Positions 18,147 through 28,644 are shown, numbered from the stretch's first letter. The stretch is 64,000 nt of DNA from Mycolicibacterium aubagnense (GCF_010730955.1 NZ_AP022577.1:5828001-5892000); one strand, 5' to 3'. Numbers and translations are program-made. The notes: generated from the letters alone by a model not told the origin.

Positions 18147-18620
18147 ATGACCGTCATCACCCGCGAGTACCCGACCGATGTCGTCGTCCGCACCGTGCCC
18201 CGGCGCGCCGACGTGAATCGTCACCGCCAGGCTCGGCTGCGGCCGGCCGGTTCCCGTCCCTCGGGCGCGGCATTCCGGCACCGGGGCACCGGTGTCTTGA
18301 CCTCCCGTGCCTCACACCGGCGCAACCCGGTCACGCCGTTGACCACGGTGATGCTGGCCCTGGTCGCTGCGGGGATCACGGTGTGGCTGGGCCTGGTGGC
18401 ACAGTTCGGGGAGGCTGTCCAGCCGACCGCATCGGCCGCGTCGGTGCCCGCGCAGCTCGCGGTGGTCCGGGTGCAGACCGGGGAGTCGATTCAGCAGGTC
18501 GCCCGGCGGGTGGCGCCCGACGCCCCTGTCAGTGCCGTCGTCGACCGCATCAAGGAGCTGAACAAGCTGCCGTCGGTGGCCCTGAACGCCGGGCAGACGC
18601 TGATTGCTCCGGTCGGCTGA
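18147..18620 (+). CDS. chiZ: LysM-containing cell wall protein, SOS-induced division inhibitor (Rv2719c/ChiZ-like)
   Basis: In M. tuberculosis Rv2719c (ChiZ) is induced by DNA damage, hydrolyses cell wall and delays division. This 157-residue homologue has a basic disordered N-terminus (1-60), one membrane segment at about 67-88 ([19 protein letters not shown]), and a C-terminal LysM-like domain (about 105-157, [14 protein letters not shown] ... GQTLIAPVG). ATG 18147 has AGGAGAGGA upstream; an earlier in-frame ATG at 18120 falls inside the SOS box. It is divergent from lexA and followed by nrdR. Confidence 0.85.
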   Translation: MTVITREYPTDVVVRTVPRRADVNRHRQARLRPAGSRPSGAAFRHRGTGVLTSRASHRRNPVTPLTTVMLALVAAGITVWLGLVAQFGEAVQPTASAASVPAQLAVVRVQTGESIQQVARRVAPDAPVSAVVDRIKELNKLPSVALNAGQTLIAPVG

Positions 18621-18731
18621 GGGCAGCCCGTGCGCACCGTGATCGGCACGGCGCCCGGCCGGGTCCGAGCGGCACGGGTAGGCTCGAGACCGTTCGAAAC
18701 GGTCGATTGTCGGTGCGGCGAAGGAGCGGTG

Positions 18732-19196
18732 ATGCACTGTCCGTTCTGCCGGCATCCGAACTCGCGCGTGGTCGATTCGCGAGAAGCTGATGAAGGGCAG
18801 GCCATTCGTCGGCGCCGGTCATGCCCCGAGTGTGGCCGCCGGTTCACCACGGTGGAGACCGCGGTGGTCGCAGTGGTCAAACGCAGCGGTGTCACGGAAC
18901 CGTTCAGCCGGGACAAGGTGATCAAAGGCGTTCGGCGCGCGTGCCAGGGGCGGCAGGTCGACGACGACGCCCTGAACCTATTGGCACAAAAGGTCGAAGA
19001 TGCGGTGCGGGCCACCGGATCTCCCGAAGTGCCGAGCCACGAGGTCGGGTTGGCGATTCTCGGTCCTCTACGTGACCTTGATGAGGTCGCCTACCTGCGG
19101 TTCGCGTCGGTGTACCGCTCATTTTCGTCCGCTGAGGACTTCGAACGCGAAATCGAGGCACTGCGGGCACACCGCGGCGTGCCGTCGTCGGGCTGA
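18732..19196 (+). CDS. nrdR: transcriptional repressor NrdR
   Basis: ATP/dATP-sensing repressor of ribonucleotide reductase genes. The 154-residue protein has a zinc ribbon with Cys3, Cys6, Cys31 and Cys34 and an ATP-cone (about 46-136). ATG 18732 is preceded by AAGGAG. Next to lexA and chiZ it links dNTP supply with the damage response; the same order occurs in M. tuberculosis (Rv2718c-Rv2720). Confidence 0.96.
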   Translation: MHCPFCRHPNSRVVDSREADEGQAIRRRRSCPECGRRFTTVETAVVAVVKRSGVTEPFSRDKVIKGVRRACQGRQVDDDALNLLAQKVEDAVRATGSPEVPSHEVGLAILGPLRDLDEVAYLRFASVYRSFSSAEDFEREIEALRAHRGVPSSG

Positions 19197-19202
19197 CGGC
19201 AG

Positions 19203-20225
19203 CTAGGTCGCGCTGCGTTCGTCGCTCTCCAGTGCGTCGAATACCGCAGCCTTCATGTCGAATGAGGCGTCCATCGTCTTTGTGGTGACGCCGGCCTGCA
19301 AGAGGCCACGTAGCGCGTCGCGGTCGTAGACCGACGGTGCGGTTGTGTCGATGAAATTCTCGACGAGCGCCACGAACCGGTCTGGGTCGTCGTGGAATGG
19401 GAAATGTCCCGAATTTTCGAAGAGTTCAAGCCGGGAACCGGGCATCGCGGCGTGCGCCAGTTCTCCGTGGGCGGCCGGGATGACGGCATCGTGCGAGCCC
19501 CAAACCAGTTGCACCGGGATGGCTTCGGTCAAATAACATCGGTCCAGCATGGTGACCACCTGGCCGCGCCAGTCGACCACCGCGCGCAGGGTCCGGCCGA
19601 AGGCTGATGACGCCCGCGGCTCGGGCAGATCGTTGAGTATGCGCAGCATGTTCGGCAGGTCATGGCCCATGCCGGTCGAACCGAACAGGGCACCGCCGAG
19701 ACGTCCGGCGATCTGAAGCGCGGGCAGCACCAACGGAATTCGCAGCAGTGCCAGGGCTTCGGTGCCCAACGGGAGCGCTGCGAGCCGCAGTGCGATGTTC
19801 ACATCTCGGGTGACGCCGCCGGCCCCGACCAGCACCAGGCGATCGATCAATTGCGGGAACTGATAGGCGAATTGCATGGCCACGCCGCCGCCCAGCGAGT
19901 GGCCGACGACCGTCACTCGTTCGATGTCCAGCACGCTGAGCAGGTCCCGCATGCCGTTGGCATATGCCGCCACCGAGTAGTCCGCGCGCGGCTTGTCGGA
20001 CTTGCCGTGGCCCAGCAGATCCGGGGCGATGACGGTGAACCGCTGCGCGAGGCGCGTCTGCACGGTCTCCCACGTGGTGGAGTTGTCGCCGATGCCGTGG
20101 ATCAGCAGGATCGCCGGACCGGACCCGGCCACCCGGAATGCGCGTCGGTAACCGTGGATGGTCCGGTATTCCAGTCGAGGCGTGACGTCACGCACCGAGT
20201 GCAGGTTGGCCTTTCCGTCGGGCAT
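19203..20225 (-). CDS. alpha/beta hydrolase (Rv2715-like)
   Basis: A 340-residue cytosolic alpha/beta hydrolase. It shows the oxyanion motif HGIGDN (about 43-48), the nucleophile elbow GHSLGG (about 109-114), an acid in WGSHD and the catalytic histidine in NSGHFPFHD. The family includes esterases, lipases and C-C bond hydrolases; the substrate is unknown. Just downstream of a PAC2-family gene on the same strand with a 45-base gap, so probably cotranscribed, as for Rv2714-Rv2715. Confidence 0.85.
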   Translation of the reverse strand: MPDGKANLHSVRDVTPRLEYRTIHGYRRAFRVAGSGPAILLIHGIGDNSTTWETVQTRLAQRFTVIAPDLLGHGKSDKPRADYSVAAYANGMRDLLSVLDIERVTVVGHSLGGGVAMQFAYQFPQLIDRLVLVGAGGVTRDVNIALRLAALPLGTEALALLRIPLVLPALQIAGRLGGALFGSTGMGHDLPNMLRILNDLPEPRASSAFGRTLRAVVDWRGQVVTMLDRCYLTEAIPVQLVWGSHDAVIPAAHGELAHAAMPGSRLELFENSGHFPFHDDPDRFVALVENFIDTTAPSVYDRDALRGLLQAGVTTKTMDASFDMKAAVFDALESDERSAT

Positions 20226-20270
20226 CGTCCCAGCCTCCTTGCCATCGCGCCGGCGAGACCGACCGCATGG

Positions 20271-21308
20271 TCAGTCGCCGACTGTGCCGTCGTCGCCGGG
20301 GTGGGGATCGGGAAACCCATCACCGGACTGTTCGGCGAGGAACTGTTCGAACTGGGCGCCGAGTTCGTCGCCGCTGGGTAGTTCCTCGTCACGTGCCAGC
20401 AAAGACCGATTCTCCTGAGCAGCGACGAACGAATCGTACTGTTGTTCCAGCGCAGCGACCACTTGAGCGACTTCCGAGCTGGCTTCCACCTGTTCACTGA
20501 TCTTCGTGTACACCTCGGCGCCCGCCTCGGACAGCGCGTGCAGCGGAATCTGCAGCGACGCGATTCGGGAGACCTCGCCCAGCAGGGCCTCGGCGGCCGG
20601 CGGATAGGCCGTCTGCGCCAGGTAGTGCGGCACGTGCACGGTGAAGCCGAGCGCCTCGTGGCCGTGTTGAATCAGCCTGTACTCCAACAGGTTCGAAACA
20701 CTGGCCGGAACCTGGACCTCGCCCACCCACGGTGTGTGGTCTGCGATCAGCTCCTTGTTGCCGGCATGCGCGGTCATGGTGACGGGCCGCGTGTGTGGCA
20801 CCGCCATCGGGATGGCGCCGAGTCCGATGACCTGGCGGACGCCGAGCCGCTCGGACAGCAGCCGCACCGCCGTGATGAAGCGTTCCCAGCGCAGGTCCGG
20901 TTCCATGCCGGCGAGCAGCAGGAACGGCGTCCCGGCGGTGTCGTGCAGCGCGTACAGGTTCAGCTCGGGATCGTCGTACTTGGTGAAGTGATCGGTGGTG
21001 AACGTCATGAGCGGCCGGCGCGACCGGTAGTCCAGTAGTTCGTCGATGGCGAACGAGGCGACCAATTCGGTGTCGAGCGTGTTCTTCAGGTGCTCGGCGG
21101 CCAGCCGGATGGCGTGGCCGGCATCGGAAAAGCCTTCGAGGGCGTGGACCATCACCGGGCCCCGGCCGTCGGAGGCCGACAACTGCGGCGCGGGGAACTC
21201 CAGCTCGTACATGCCGCTCTGCTCGGGCTGGTACTGCTGGCCCTGACGGTCGCCGGGCCGCTGGTCGCTCGCGTCGGGCGCCTGCCCGTCATGCTCGCTC
21301 ACCTTCAC
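20271..21308 (-). CDS. PAC2 family protein (Rv2714-like)
   Basis: A 345-residue protein of the PAC2 (proteasome assembly chaperone 2-like) family, core about residues 35-280, including ALEGFSDAGHA and GLGAIPMAVPHTRP. The C-terminus is Asp/Glu/Gly-rich. The actinobacterial family has a solved trimeric structure but no settled function. GTG 21308 or GTG 21302 can be the start; AAGGAG fits the latter slightly better. It is the first gene of a pair with the hydrolase. Confidence 0.85.
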   Translation of the reverse strand: MKVSEHDGQAPDASDQRPGDRQGQQYQPEQSGMYELEFPAPQLSASDGRGPVMVHALEGFSDAGHAIRLAAEHLKNTLDTELVASFAIDELLDYRSRRPLMTFTTDHFTKYDDPELNLYALHDTAGTPFLLLAGMEPDLRWERFITAVRLLSERLGVRQVIGLGAIPMAVPHTRPVTMTAHAGNKELIADHTPWVGEVQVPASVSNLLEYRLIQHGHEALGFTVHVPHYLAQTAYPPAAEALLGEVSRIASLQIPLHALSEAGAEVYTKISEQVEASSEVAQVVAALEQQYDSFVAAQENRSLLARDEELPSGDELGAQFEQFLAEQSGDGFPDPHPGDDGTVGD

Positions 21309-21460
21309 ACTCCTTGCCGTACTGCCTCGCCCACATCTCGCCGTGGGATGCGTCTCCTACAAGTGTCCCGCACTATTGCCTTGTTCCACGTGCCACCCCG
21401 CAGTACGCCATCGTGCACCAGGTGCTGCTCTGGCAATAGGTATCGGGCAAGATCGGACAG

Positions 21461-22261
21461 ATGGTGAGCAACCGACTGGTCGTGAGCGCGTTCGTCGCGC
21501 TGCTGGCCACTGCGTGCAGCCCACCGTCGATCAAGGCCGATCCCCGCACCGGCGACGTGGGAGCGGTCGCGCCGGGTCCGGCTGCGGTCCCGGGGTCGCG
21601 CCCGGACCCGCGCGTCGGAGCGGTGTTCCTCAGCAGCGATTCAGTGCACACCTGCAGTGGCGCGGTGCTCGACTCGCTGGCCGGGAACCTGATCATCACG
21701 GCCGCGCACTGCCTGGATGCGTCGTACGACGCGACGTTCGCGCCCGGCTACCGCGGCGGCGTCCCAGGGGACTTCTGGCACATCGACGCGGTGTATCTCG
21801 ACCCGCGATGGGTGCGACGGCAGGACCCTGCCGCGGACTTCGCGATCGCCCGGGTCAGCCATGGCGGCACCGCCACGACCGACACGTTGGAGCATCGCAC
21901 GGGTGGCGGCTTCATCCTCGGCGTGGCACCGGGCCAGGATGTTCCGATAACGGTGACGGGATACCCGCTCGGTGACGGCGGGGCCCAGATCAGCTGCAGC
22001 GGTCCGACGTCGCGTCCGGAACGCGGGTTCCCGGCGTTGCGCTGTCCCGGGTTGGTGGACGGGACCAGCGGTTCCCCCTGGGTGTCGGCGGCCGAGGTGA
22101 GGGGAGTGGTCGGCGGCCTGCAGGGCGGTGGCTGCAGTGGCAACGATCTGTCGTACTCATCGCCGTTCGACGTGCAGATCCAGGTGCTGTTTCAGCGGGC
22201 GCAGGAAGGCGGCCCCGCCGATCGGGCGAGCGGTGCCCCTGACGACGGCTGCAGCACCTAG
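21461..22261 (+). CDS. trypsin-like serine protease, predicted lipoprotein
   Basis: A 266-residue exported protease. The signal ends in lipobox LLATAC (Cys19), so it should be membrane-anchored outside the cytoplasm. The catalytic triad is visible: His83 in TAAHC, Asp126 in ADFAIAR and Ser203 in GTSGSPW. Two cysteine pairs suggest disulfides. There is no PDZ domain, so it is a small secreted S1-type protease rather than HtrA. The gene is convergent with sthA and the stops overlap (CTAG). Substrates are unknown; I know of no M. tuberculosis counterpart at this position. Confidence 0.85.
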   Translation: MVSNRLVVSAFVALLATACSPPSIKADPRTGDVGAVAPGPAAVPGSRPDPRVGAVFLSSDSVHTCSGAVLDSLAGNLIITAAHCLDASYDATFAPGYRGGVPGDFWHIDAVYLDPRWVRRQDPAADFAIARVSHGGTATTDTLEHRTGGGFILGVAPGQDVPITVTGYPLGDGGAQISCSGPTSRPERGFPALRCPGLVDGTSGSPWVSAAEVRGVVGGLQGGGCSGNDLSYSSPFDVQIQVLFQRAQEGGPADRASGAPDDGCST

Positions 22262-23673
22262 CTCCTGAACTGGTTTAGTGCCCGCAGCTTGTTCATCACG
22301 TCGAGGGCGGCGACCTTGTAGGCCTCGGAGAAGGTCGGGTAGTTGAAGACCGCGTCGACCAGGTACTCGACAGTCCCGCCGCAGCCCATGACGGCCTGGC
22401 CGATGTGGACCAGTTCGGTGGCGTTGGAACCGAAGATGTGCACGCCGAGCAGCGTGAGGTCCTCGGTGGACACCAGCAGTTTCAGCATCCCGTAGGAGTC
22501 GCCGGCGATCTGCCCACGGGCCAGCTCCCGGTAGCGGGATACGCCGACCTCGTAGGGGATCGAGCTGTCGGTGAGGTCAACCTCGGTGGCGCCGACGTAC
22601 GACACCTCGGGAATGGAGTAGATGCCGATCGGTTGCAGGTCGGTCATGCCCTTGGAGGGTTCGCCGAAGGCGTGGTAAGCCGCCAACCGGCCCTGGTCCA
22701 TCGAGGTCGCGGCGAGTGCGGGGAAGCCGATGACATCACCCACGGCATAGATGTGGTCGACCTTGGTCTGGTAGTTGTCGTCGACGAAAATCCGCCCGCG
22801 GCTGTCGATTTCGAGGCCCGCCTGGCCGACGTCGAGGTGCTCGGTCTGCCCTTGACGGCCCGCGGAGTACATCACCGTCTCGGCCGGGATCTGCTTACCG
22901 CTCGCGAGCGTGGTCAAGGTACCTGCGGGGCCCACGTCCACCGCGGTCACCTCTTCGCCGAACCGGAACGTCACCGCAAGGTCGCGCAGGTGGAATTTCA
23001 GGGACTCGATGATCTCGGGGTCGCAGAAGTCCAGCATCGTCGGACGCTTCTCGATCACGGTGACCTTGGTGCCGAGCGCCGCGAACATGGACGCGTACTC
23101 GATACCGATGACTCCGGCGCCGACCACCACCATCGACTGCGGCAGGCTCTTGAGGTCCAGGATGCCGTCGGAGTCCAGGACCCGTTCTTCGTCGAACTTG
23201 ACCCCGGCTGGGCGCACGGGTTTGGTACCGGTCGCGATGACGACGTACCGCGCTTTGATGTTGACGTTCTCATCGCGGGTGGGGTCCTCGATGACCAGGG
23301 TGTGCGGGTCGAGAAACCGGCCGTGCCCCTCGAACAGCTCGACGCCGTTGCGCAGCAGTTGGTTACGGACGACGTCTTGTTCGCGGCCGATGACGTGGGT
23401 GGTCCGGCGTAGCAGGTCGGCGGGCGTGATCCGTTCCTTCACGCGGTAGCTGGATCCGTACAGTTCGCGCTGGCTCATCCCAGTGAGGTAGACGACCGCC
23501 TCACGCAGCGTCTTGGACGGGATGGTCCCGGTATTGACGCACACCCCGCCGAGCATGCGCCCGCGCTCGATGACTGCGACGGATTTTCCCAGCTTGGCGG
23601 CCGCGATCGCGGCCTTCTGCCCGCCTGGGCCGGAACCGATGACGACGAGGTCGAACTCCTGCATGGAACCCAT
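22258..23673 (-). CDS. sthA: soluble pyridine nucleotide transhydrogenase
   Basis: FAD enzyme that equilibrates NADPH and NADH. The 471-residue protein has the FAD motif GSGPGG near the N-terminus, [14 protein letters not shown] (this transhydrogenase type keeps one cysteine here rather than the CxxxxC disulfide of lipoamide dehydrogenase), the NAD motif [12 protein letters not shown] and the C-terminal dimer domain. ATG 23673 or 23664 is the start. DnaA-like boxes lie upstream. The stop overlaps the protease stop. Confidence 0.92.
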   Translation of the reverse strand: MGSMQEFDLVVIGSGPGGQKAAIAAAKLGKSVAVIERGRMLGGVCVNTGTIPSKTLREAVVYLTGMSQRELYGSSYRVKERITPADLLRRTTHVIGREQDVVRNQLLRNGVELFEGHGRFLDPHTLVIEDPTRDENVNIKARYVVIATGTKPVRPAGVKFDEERVLDSDGILDLKSLPQSMVVVGAGVIGIEYASMFAALGTKVTVIEKRPTMLDFCDPEIIESLKFHLRDLAVTFRFGEEVTAVDVGPAGTLTTLASGKQIPAETVMYSAGRQGQTEHLDVGQAGLEIDSRGRIFVDDNYQTKVDHIYAVGDVIGFPALAATSMDQGRLAAYHAFGEPSKGMTDLQPIGIYSIPEVSYVGATEVDLTDSSIPYEVGVSRYRELARGQIAGDSYGMLKLLVSTEDLTLLGVHIFGSNATELVHIGQAVMGCGGTVEYLVDAVFNYPTFSEAYKVAALDVMNKLRALNQFRS

Positions 23674-23754
23674 GACTGCCAGGTTGGCACGGTGCGCGCG
23701 ATCGTGCAGCCCGACCATCGGCGAACTTTGCGGAAACACCTCGAGTGGAGCCGG

Positions 23755-23763
23755 TTATCCACA
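23755..23763 (+). promoter_or_regulatory. DnaA box TTATCCACA
   Basis: Exact match to the classical DnaA box, between the divergent sthA and DUF4192 genes. A second, weaker box follows 18 bases later in the same orientation. Confidence 0.55.
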
Positions 23764-23772
23764 GATCCGAGT

Positions 23773-23781
23773 TCATCCACA
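23773..23781 (+). promoter_or_regulatory. DnaA-like box TCATCCACA
   Basis: One mismatch from TTATCCACA; same orientation as the box at 23755. Confidence 0.4.
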
Positions 23782-23843
23782 ACGCACTCCGCCGGCCACA
23801 TCGCCCAGCGATTCCTGACAGACCGCGCTGCCAAGTTCTGGGC

Positions 23844-24908
23844 ATGACAACTTTCAGCTCATTCGATTTCCAACTGAACCGGCCTGGCGCTCTGATCGCT
23901 GCGGTCCCCGCCGTTCTGGGGTTTGCTCCGGAGAAATCGCTGGTGCTCGTCACCGTGATCGGTGGCGAGATGGGGGCGGTGCTGCGGGTGGACCTGTCCG
24001 AAGGTTTCTTCGACGCCTTGCCCGCCGCGCTCGGACATCTCTCCGATATGGCCGCCGCGGCGGATGCGGATGCTGCCGTCGCGGTGATCGTGGACGAGGC
24101 GAACGTCGCCTGCCCGATGTGCGCCGACCTCTACCGCGAAGTGAGCCACGAGCTCGATGAGGCGTTGTCCGATCACGGCATCGAGCTGTTCGCCGTCCAC
24201 GTGGTCGACCGGGTGGCGGCCGGTGGCCGATGGCACTGCGCCGACGGTTGCGGGAACGCGGGCGTGGTTGAGGATCCGGAGTCGTCGCCCGTCACCATGG
24301 CCGCGGTGCTCGACGGCAGGCGCCTCTACGCGCGGCGTGCGGACCTCGTCGACGTCGTCGCCGTCACCGATCCACAGCGTGCCGAGGCGTTACGGCCGGC
24401 CATCGAAAAACGTGCTGCGCCAGTGGATTACCCCGGCCGCCCCGATGCCGAGGTGCGCGCCGACGTCGAGCATGCGGTGGCCTGCGTCAGCGGTTCGCCG
24501 GACGGGTCGCCGTTGACCGATGACGACACGGTGCGCCTGGCCTGCGCGGTGGCGGACCCGCGGGTGCGGGACACGCTGTATGCCCTGGCGGTAGGGGAGA
24601 ACGCCGCGTCTGCCGAGTCGGTGTGGGCGACGCTGACACGCACGCTGCCCGCGCCGTGGCGCGTGGAGGCGTTGGTGTTGCTGGCGTTCAGTGCCTACGC
24701 CCGCGGTGACGGCCCGCTCGCCGGGGTCGCGCTGCAGGCCGCGCTGGACGTCGACAGCCGGCACCGGATGGCCGGCATGCTCGATGCGGCGTTGCAGTCC
24801 GGCATGCGCCCGGACCGGATCCGAGAACTGGCGCTCACCGGGTACCAGCTGGCGGAGCGGCTCGGCGTGCAGATGCCTCCGCGCACGATCTTCGGCAGGT
24901 CGGCGTGA
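23844..24908 (+). CDS. DUF4192 family protein (Rv2712c-like)
   Basis: A 354-residue actinobacterial protein of unknown function; the DUF4192 domain spans nearly all of it. The opening LNRPGALIAAVPAVLGFAP and the later C-x2-C pair (ACPMC) are recognisable. No signal peptide or membrane segment is present. It lies convergent to ideR as Rv2712c does. The C-terminal half carries a helical repeat-like region (ALLRVEALVLLAF type). ATG 23844 has no obvious ribosome binding site. Confidence 0.82.
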   Translation: MTTFSSFDFQLNRPGALIAAVPAVLGFAPEKSLVLVTVIGGEMGAVLRVDLSEGFFDALPAALGHLSDMAAAADADAAVAVIVDEANVACPMCADLYREVSHELDEALSDHGIELFAVHVVDRVAAGGRWHCADGCGNAGVVEDPESSPVTMAAVLDGRRLYARRADLVDVVAVTDPQRAEALRPAIEKRAAPVDYPGRPDAEVRADVEHAVACVSGSPDGSPLTDDDTVRLACAVADPRVRDTLYALAVGENAASAESVWATLTRTLPAPWRVEALVLLAFSAYARGDGPLAGVALQAALDVDSRHRMAGMLDAALQSGMRPDRIRELALTGYQLAERLGVQMPPRTIFGRSA

Positions 24909-24938
24909 GCCGGTCGTGGCGAGCGCCAGGGTTTGTGG

Positions 24939-25628
24939 TCAGACCTTTTCGACCCTGACCGCATGCGCCATGTGATGCGGCAGTTCGACCTGCTCGTGTC
25001 CGGGGATGACGATCAGGACGCTGCCGTGCTCGGTGGCCTGCACCGTGACACGCGCGTTCGGGACGACGCCGGCGTCTTTGAGCCGCGCGATCAACTCGGC
25101 GTCGCCCTGGACGTGTTCGGTCAGCTGGCGCACGCGGACCGCGACCGGTAACCCGGTGGGCAGCTCGGTGAGCCGGACGAGGCTGACGTCGGAGTCGCCG
25201 GTCGGCATGACGCCGAGTTCGGCGAGGCCCGGGATCGGGTTGCCGAACGGGGACGTGGTGGGGTTCTCGAGTACCTGGACCAGTCGGCGTTCGACGTCCT
25301 CGCTCATCACGTGTTCCCAGCGGCACGCCTCGGCATGCACTTCTTCCCACGGCAGGCCGATCACGTCGACCAGCAGCCGCTCGGCAAGCCGGTGCTTGCG
25401 CATCACCGATACCGCCAGGGAGCGGCCCTTGTCGGTCAGTTCCAGATGGCGATCACCGGCGACGTGCAGCAGTCCGTCGCGCTCCATCCGCGACACCGTC
25501 TGGCTGACGGTGGGGCCGCTCTGCTCAAGTCGTTCGGCAATGCGCGCACGCAGCGGCACCACGCCCTCTTCTTCGAGGTCGTAGATCGTCCGCAGGTACA
25601 TCTCGGTCGTATCGATCAGATCGTTCAT
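24939..25628 (-). CDS. ideR: iron-dependent regulator IdeR
   Basis: DtxR-family metalloregulator that, with Fe2+, represses siderophore genes and activates iron storage. The 229-residue protein has all the metal ligands of the family at the expected numbers: Met10, His79, Glu83, His98, Cys102, Glu105 and His106. It has an N-terminal winged helix (about 1-73), dimerisation domain and C-terminal SH3-like domain. ATG 25628 is preceded by GGAGG; a TAAGCT -10 lies 31 bases upstream. It follows sigB on the same strand, with a hairpin between. Confidence 0.97.
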   Translation of the reverse strand: MNDLIDTTEMYLRTIYDLEEEGVVPLRARIAERLEQSGPTVSQTVSRMERDGLLHVAGDRHLELTDKGRSLAVSVMRKHRLAERLLVDVIGLPWEEVHAEACRWEHVMSEDVERRLVQVLENPTTSPFGNPIPGLAELGVMPTGDSDVSLVRLTELPTGLPVAVRVRQLTEHVQGDAELIARLKDAGVVPNARVTVQATEHGSVLIVIPGHEQVELPHHMAHAVRVEKV

Positions 25629-25658
25629 GCCAAATCCTCCAGGCCTCCGCCGGGTGCC

Positions 25659-25664
25659 AGCTTA
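25659..25664 (-). promoter_or_regulatory. candidate -10 of ideR
   Basis: TAAGCT on the minus strand, giving a leader of about 25 bases that contains the GGAGG site. Confidence 0.35.
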
Positions 25665-25756
25665 CCGGTTTGGCCGGGTCAGCAGGCATCCACCACGGCG
25701 GAGCGCCGGTGCGGTTCGTGCGGCGATCGGCAACGACCGGACGGGGCACCAAAGAC

Positions 25757-25785
25757 GGTGCCCGCCGGGACAGCCGGCGGGCACC
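25757..25785 (-). terminator. hairpin terminator after sigB
   Basis: Perfect 12-bp stem GGTGCCCGCCGG / CCGGCGGGCACC with a 5-base loop, 30 bases downstream of the sigB stop and upstream of ideR. Confidence 0.75.
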
Positions 25786-25814
25786 AGGGGTGTGCAGTTT
25801 TGGGGGGCGTACGG

Positions 25815-26774
<960 letters not shown>

Positions 26775-26816
26775 TTGCGGCCTCCTGCTCGTGCTCAGCT
26801 CGAACTGTCACTTGCT

Positions 26817-26845
26817 TCAACGCGGAAGCAGCAGGAGAAGTTCCC
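26817..26845 (-). promoter_or_regulatory. ECF-type (SigE/SigH-like) promoter of sigB
   Basis: On the minus strand GGAAC (26840-26844) is followed after 17 bases by CGTTGA (26817-26822). This fits the GGAAC/CGTT consensus of stress ECF sigma factors. Transcription would start about 35-40 bases before the sigB ATG. Confidence 0.6.
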
Positions 26846-26940
26846 GGGACGATCTCCGCGCATGGCCTCTGACCTGCGGTTTTTCGCCGTCGACCTGAGA
26901 ATGTCCTTAGAAAGGAGAAAGAATGAAACTCAGGTAGTGA

Positions 26941-27318
26941 TCAGGGCTCGATGTCGCCGTCGATGACCGGATGCCGGTCCTCGATCGCGGGCCGCTCAGC
27001 GCTCGGAAACATGGGGGCCCGTCGGCCCGCGTCGTAGCGGCGCGGCTCCTCTGCGGTACGCGGTGGTCGGTCGTTCGCGATGAGCACCGCGATCCAGGGC
27101 AGGGGGATGGATGCGATGAGGATGGCCAGGGAGATCAGGCCGTTGTGCCAGATGCTGTAGGCCAGGGCGGCCAGCAACAGCGCCGGCACACGGAACGACA
27201 TGATGGTCAGGTAGCGGCGGACGCGAGCGCGGTGCTGCTCCTCGTAGGCGGGTGCTGCGCGAGTGATGAGGACCGGCCGACCTTCGTCGTCGAAACTCAG
27301 CTCAGGGCCGTGTTTCAT
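26941..27318 (-). CDS. DUF3099 small membrane protein (Rv2709-like)
   Basis: A 125-residue protein with two hydrophobic segments (about residues 44-62 and 65-85) and a charged tail. It belongs to the actinobacterial DUF3099 family with no known role. ATG 27318 has AGAAGG upstream. It lies before sigB on the same strand; the 166 bases between hold the sigB promoter. Confidence 0.8.
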   Translation of the reverse strand: MKHGPELSFDDEGRPVLITRAAPAYEEQHRARVRRYLTIMSFRVPALLLAALAYSIWHNGLISLAILIASIPLPWIAVLIANDRPPRTAEEPRRYDAGRRAPMFPSAERPAIEDRHPVIDGDIEP

Positions 27319-27386
27319 CCTTCTACTGTCCCACATCCGGGTCCGTGCCGCCGCGACCGGTTCGTGCGAAGTGCCACAATGTGTAC

Positions 27387-27623
27387 ATGCAGACCGACAC
27401 CCTCGAACGCACCGATTCCGATGAACAGGTCGACGACGGTACGGACGACGACCGACCCAAGCATTTCCACTACGTCAAGAAGGACAAGATCGCCGAGAGC
27501 GCCGTCATGGGCACCCATGTCGTCGCGCTGTGCGGCGAGGTGTTCCCGGTTACCAAGTCACCCAAGCCCGGGTCGCCGGTGTGCCCGGATTGCAAGCGCA
27601 TCTACGAACAGATGAAGAAATAG
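27387..27623 (+). CDS. DUF3039 small zinc-ribbon protein (Rv2708c-like)
   Basis: A 78-residue protein with an acidic N-terminus and a zinc-ribbon-like core: one cysteine in VVALCGEVF and the pair CPDC near the C-terminus, with His in HFHY and GTHV as possible further ligands. Conserved in actinobacteria, function unknown. ATG 27387 is preceded by a CACAAT hexamer at six bases, so it may be leaderless. Convergent with the YihY gene, four bases apart. Confidence 0.82.
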   Translation: MQTDTLERTDSDEQVDDGTDDDRPKHFHYVKKDKIAESAVMGTHVVALCGEVFPVTKSPKPGSPVCPDCKRIYEQMKK

Positions 27624-27627
27624 CCGG

Positions 27628-28581
27628 TCAGGCCGGCGGCTCTGCGGGCTGATCGCCGGTCAGGTTCTCCGCCTTCTCCTCGAGCCATTCGCGCAGGCGC
27701 CGGGCATGCGTGTCCGGCGCCGGCCATTCTTCCTGGATCGCGGCGTTGAGTTCGGCGCCGAGCATGATCGCGAAGCCAAGGGCGAAGGCGAACAGCAGGA
27801 ACGCGATGGGCGTCGCCAGCGCGCCGTAGGTATAGCCGGTCTCGGTGATCCAGGTCAGATAGAACCGCAGTCCAACGGTCGCCACCACGAAGACCACGGT
27901 GGCCAGCACGGCGCCCAACAGCAGCCGATGCGTCGGCAGCGGATTGGGCAGGGACACCCGGTACAGGACCGTCACGGCCAGCACGATGCACAACAGCAGT
28001 ACCGGCCAGTACCCGTACTTCATGGCGTTGGACCACGTTTCGGGGATGTGCTGGGCGATCTTCATCGGTCCGATGGCGGCCACCGGAGCGGTCACGATCA
28101 CGAACAGCAGCATCACGAGATACAAGCCGAGAGCATAGAACCGCTGCCGCACCGGGTGGCGCAGCGGCGTCTGGTCATGGGCCTCGACGACGGCGTCGAC
28201 GAACGCCGAGATCGCCGACGAGCCCGCCCACAGCGAGATGACAAACCCTAGGGACACCACCTCGCCGCGGGCGCCCACCGCGATGTCACGGACCGTCGGC
28301 TGGATGATCTCGTTGATCACGTTCGGCGAGAAGAAGTTCTTCGCCGTCCCGATCAGCTGTTCCTGGATCATCGGTAGCGTCTCGGGACCGAACAACGGCG
28401 CCACGTACGCCAAGCTGCCCAACATGCCCAACAGCAAGGGCGGTAGGGACAACGCCGACCAGAACGCCGCCTGAGCCGACTCCGAGAAGATCGAGTCGTC
28501 CCAGCTTTTCGCCAGCGCGCGTCGGATAACCCGTAATACGTGATGACGTGTCGGCTTGATCGGCTGCGTCTGGTCGTTCAT
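27628..28581 (-). CDS. YihY/BrkB family inner membrane protein (Rv2707-like)
   Basis: A 317-residue membrane protein with six hydrophobic segments spread over residues about 40-290, typical of the YihY family formerly called ribonuclease BN. No catalytic residues are visible and no transported substrate is established. The C-terminus is a charged cytoplasmic tail. ATG 28581. DUF7455 gene upstream on the same strand. Confidence 0.85.
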   Translation of the reverse strand: MNDQTQPIKPTRHHVLRVIRRALAKSWDDSIFSESAQAAFWSALSLPPLLLGMLGSLAYVAPLFGPETLPMIQEQLIGTAKNFFSPNVINEIIQPTVRDIAVGARGEVVSLGFVISLWAGSSAISAFVDAVVEAHDQTPLRHPVRQRFYALGLYLVMLLFVIVTAPVAAIGPMKIAQHIPETWSNAMKYGYWPVLLLCIVLAVTVLYRVSLPNPLPTHRLLLGAVLATVVFVVATVGLRFYLTWITETGYTYGALATPIAFLLFAFALGFAIMLGAELNAAIQEEWPAPDTHARRLREWLEEKAENLTGDQPAEPPA

Positions 28582-28644
28582 GGCCAGACCAGCATTACCG
28601 AAAAGACCCCATCAGGACTGCATTTGAGGTGACCGGCGGGTCAC

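Noticed and set aside
24939..25814. IdeR-type iron box near ideR, hemE or the MbfA-like gene
   Set aside because: No 19-bp palindrome close to the TTAGGTTAGGCTAACCTAA consensus was found by eye.
26920..26937. Strong AGGAG followed by ATG and a five-codon frame on the plus strand
   Set aside because: The frame ends after MKLR; too short to support as a gene, and it lies in the sigB upstream region.
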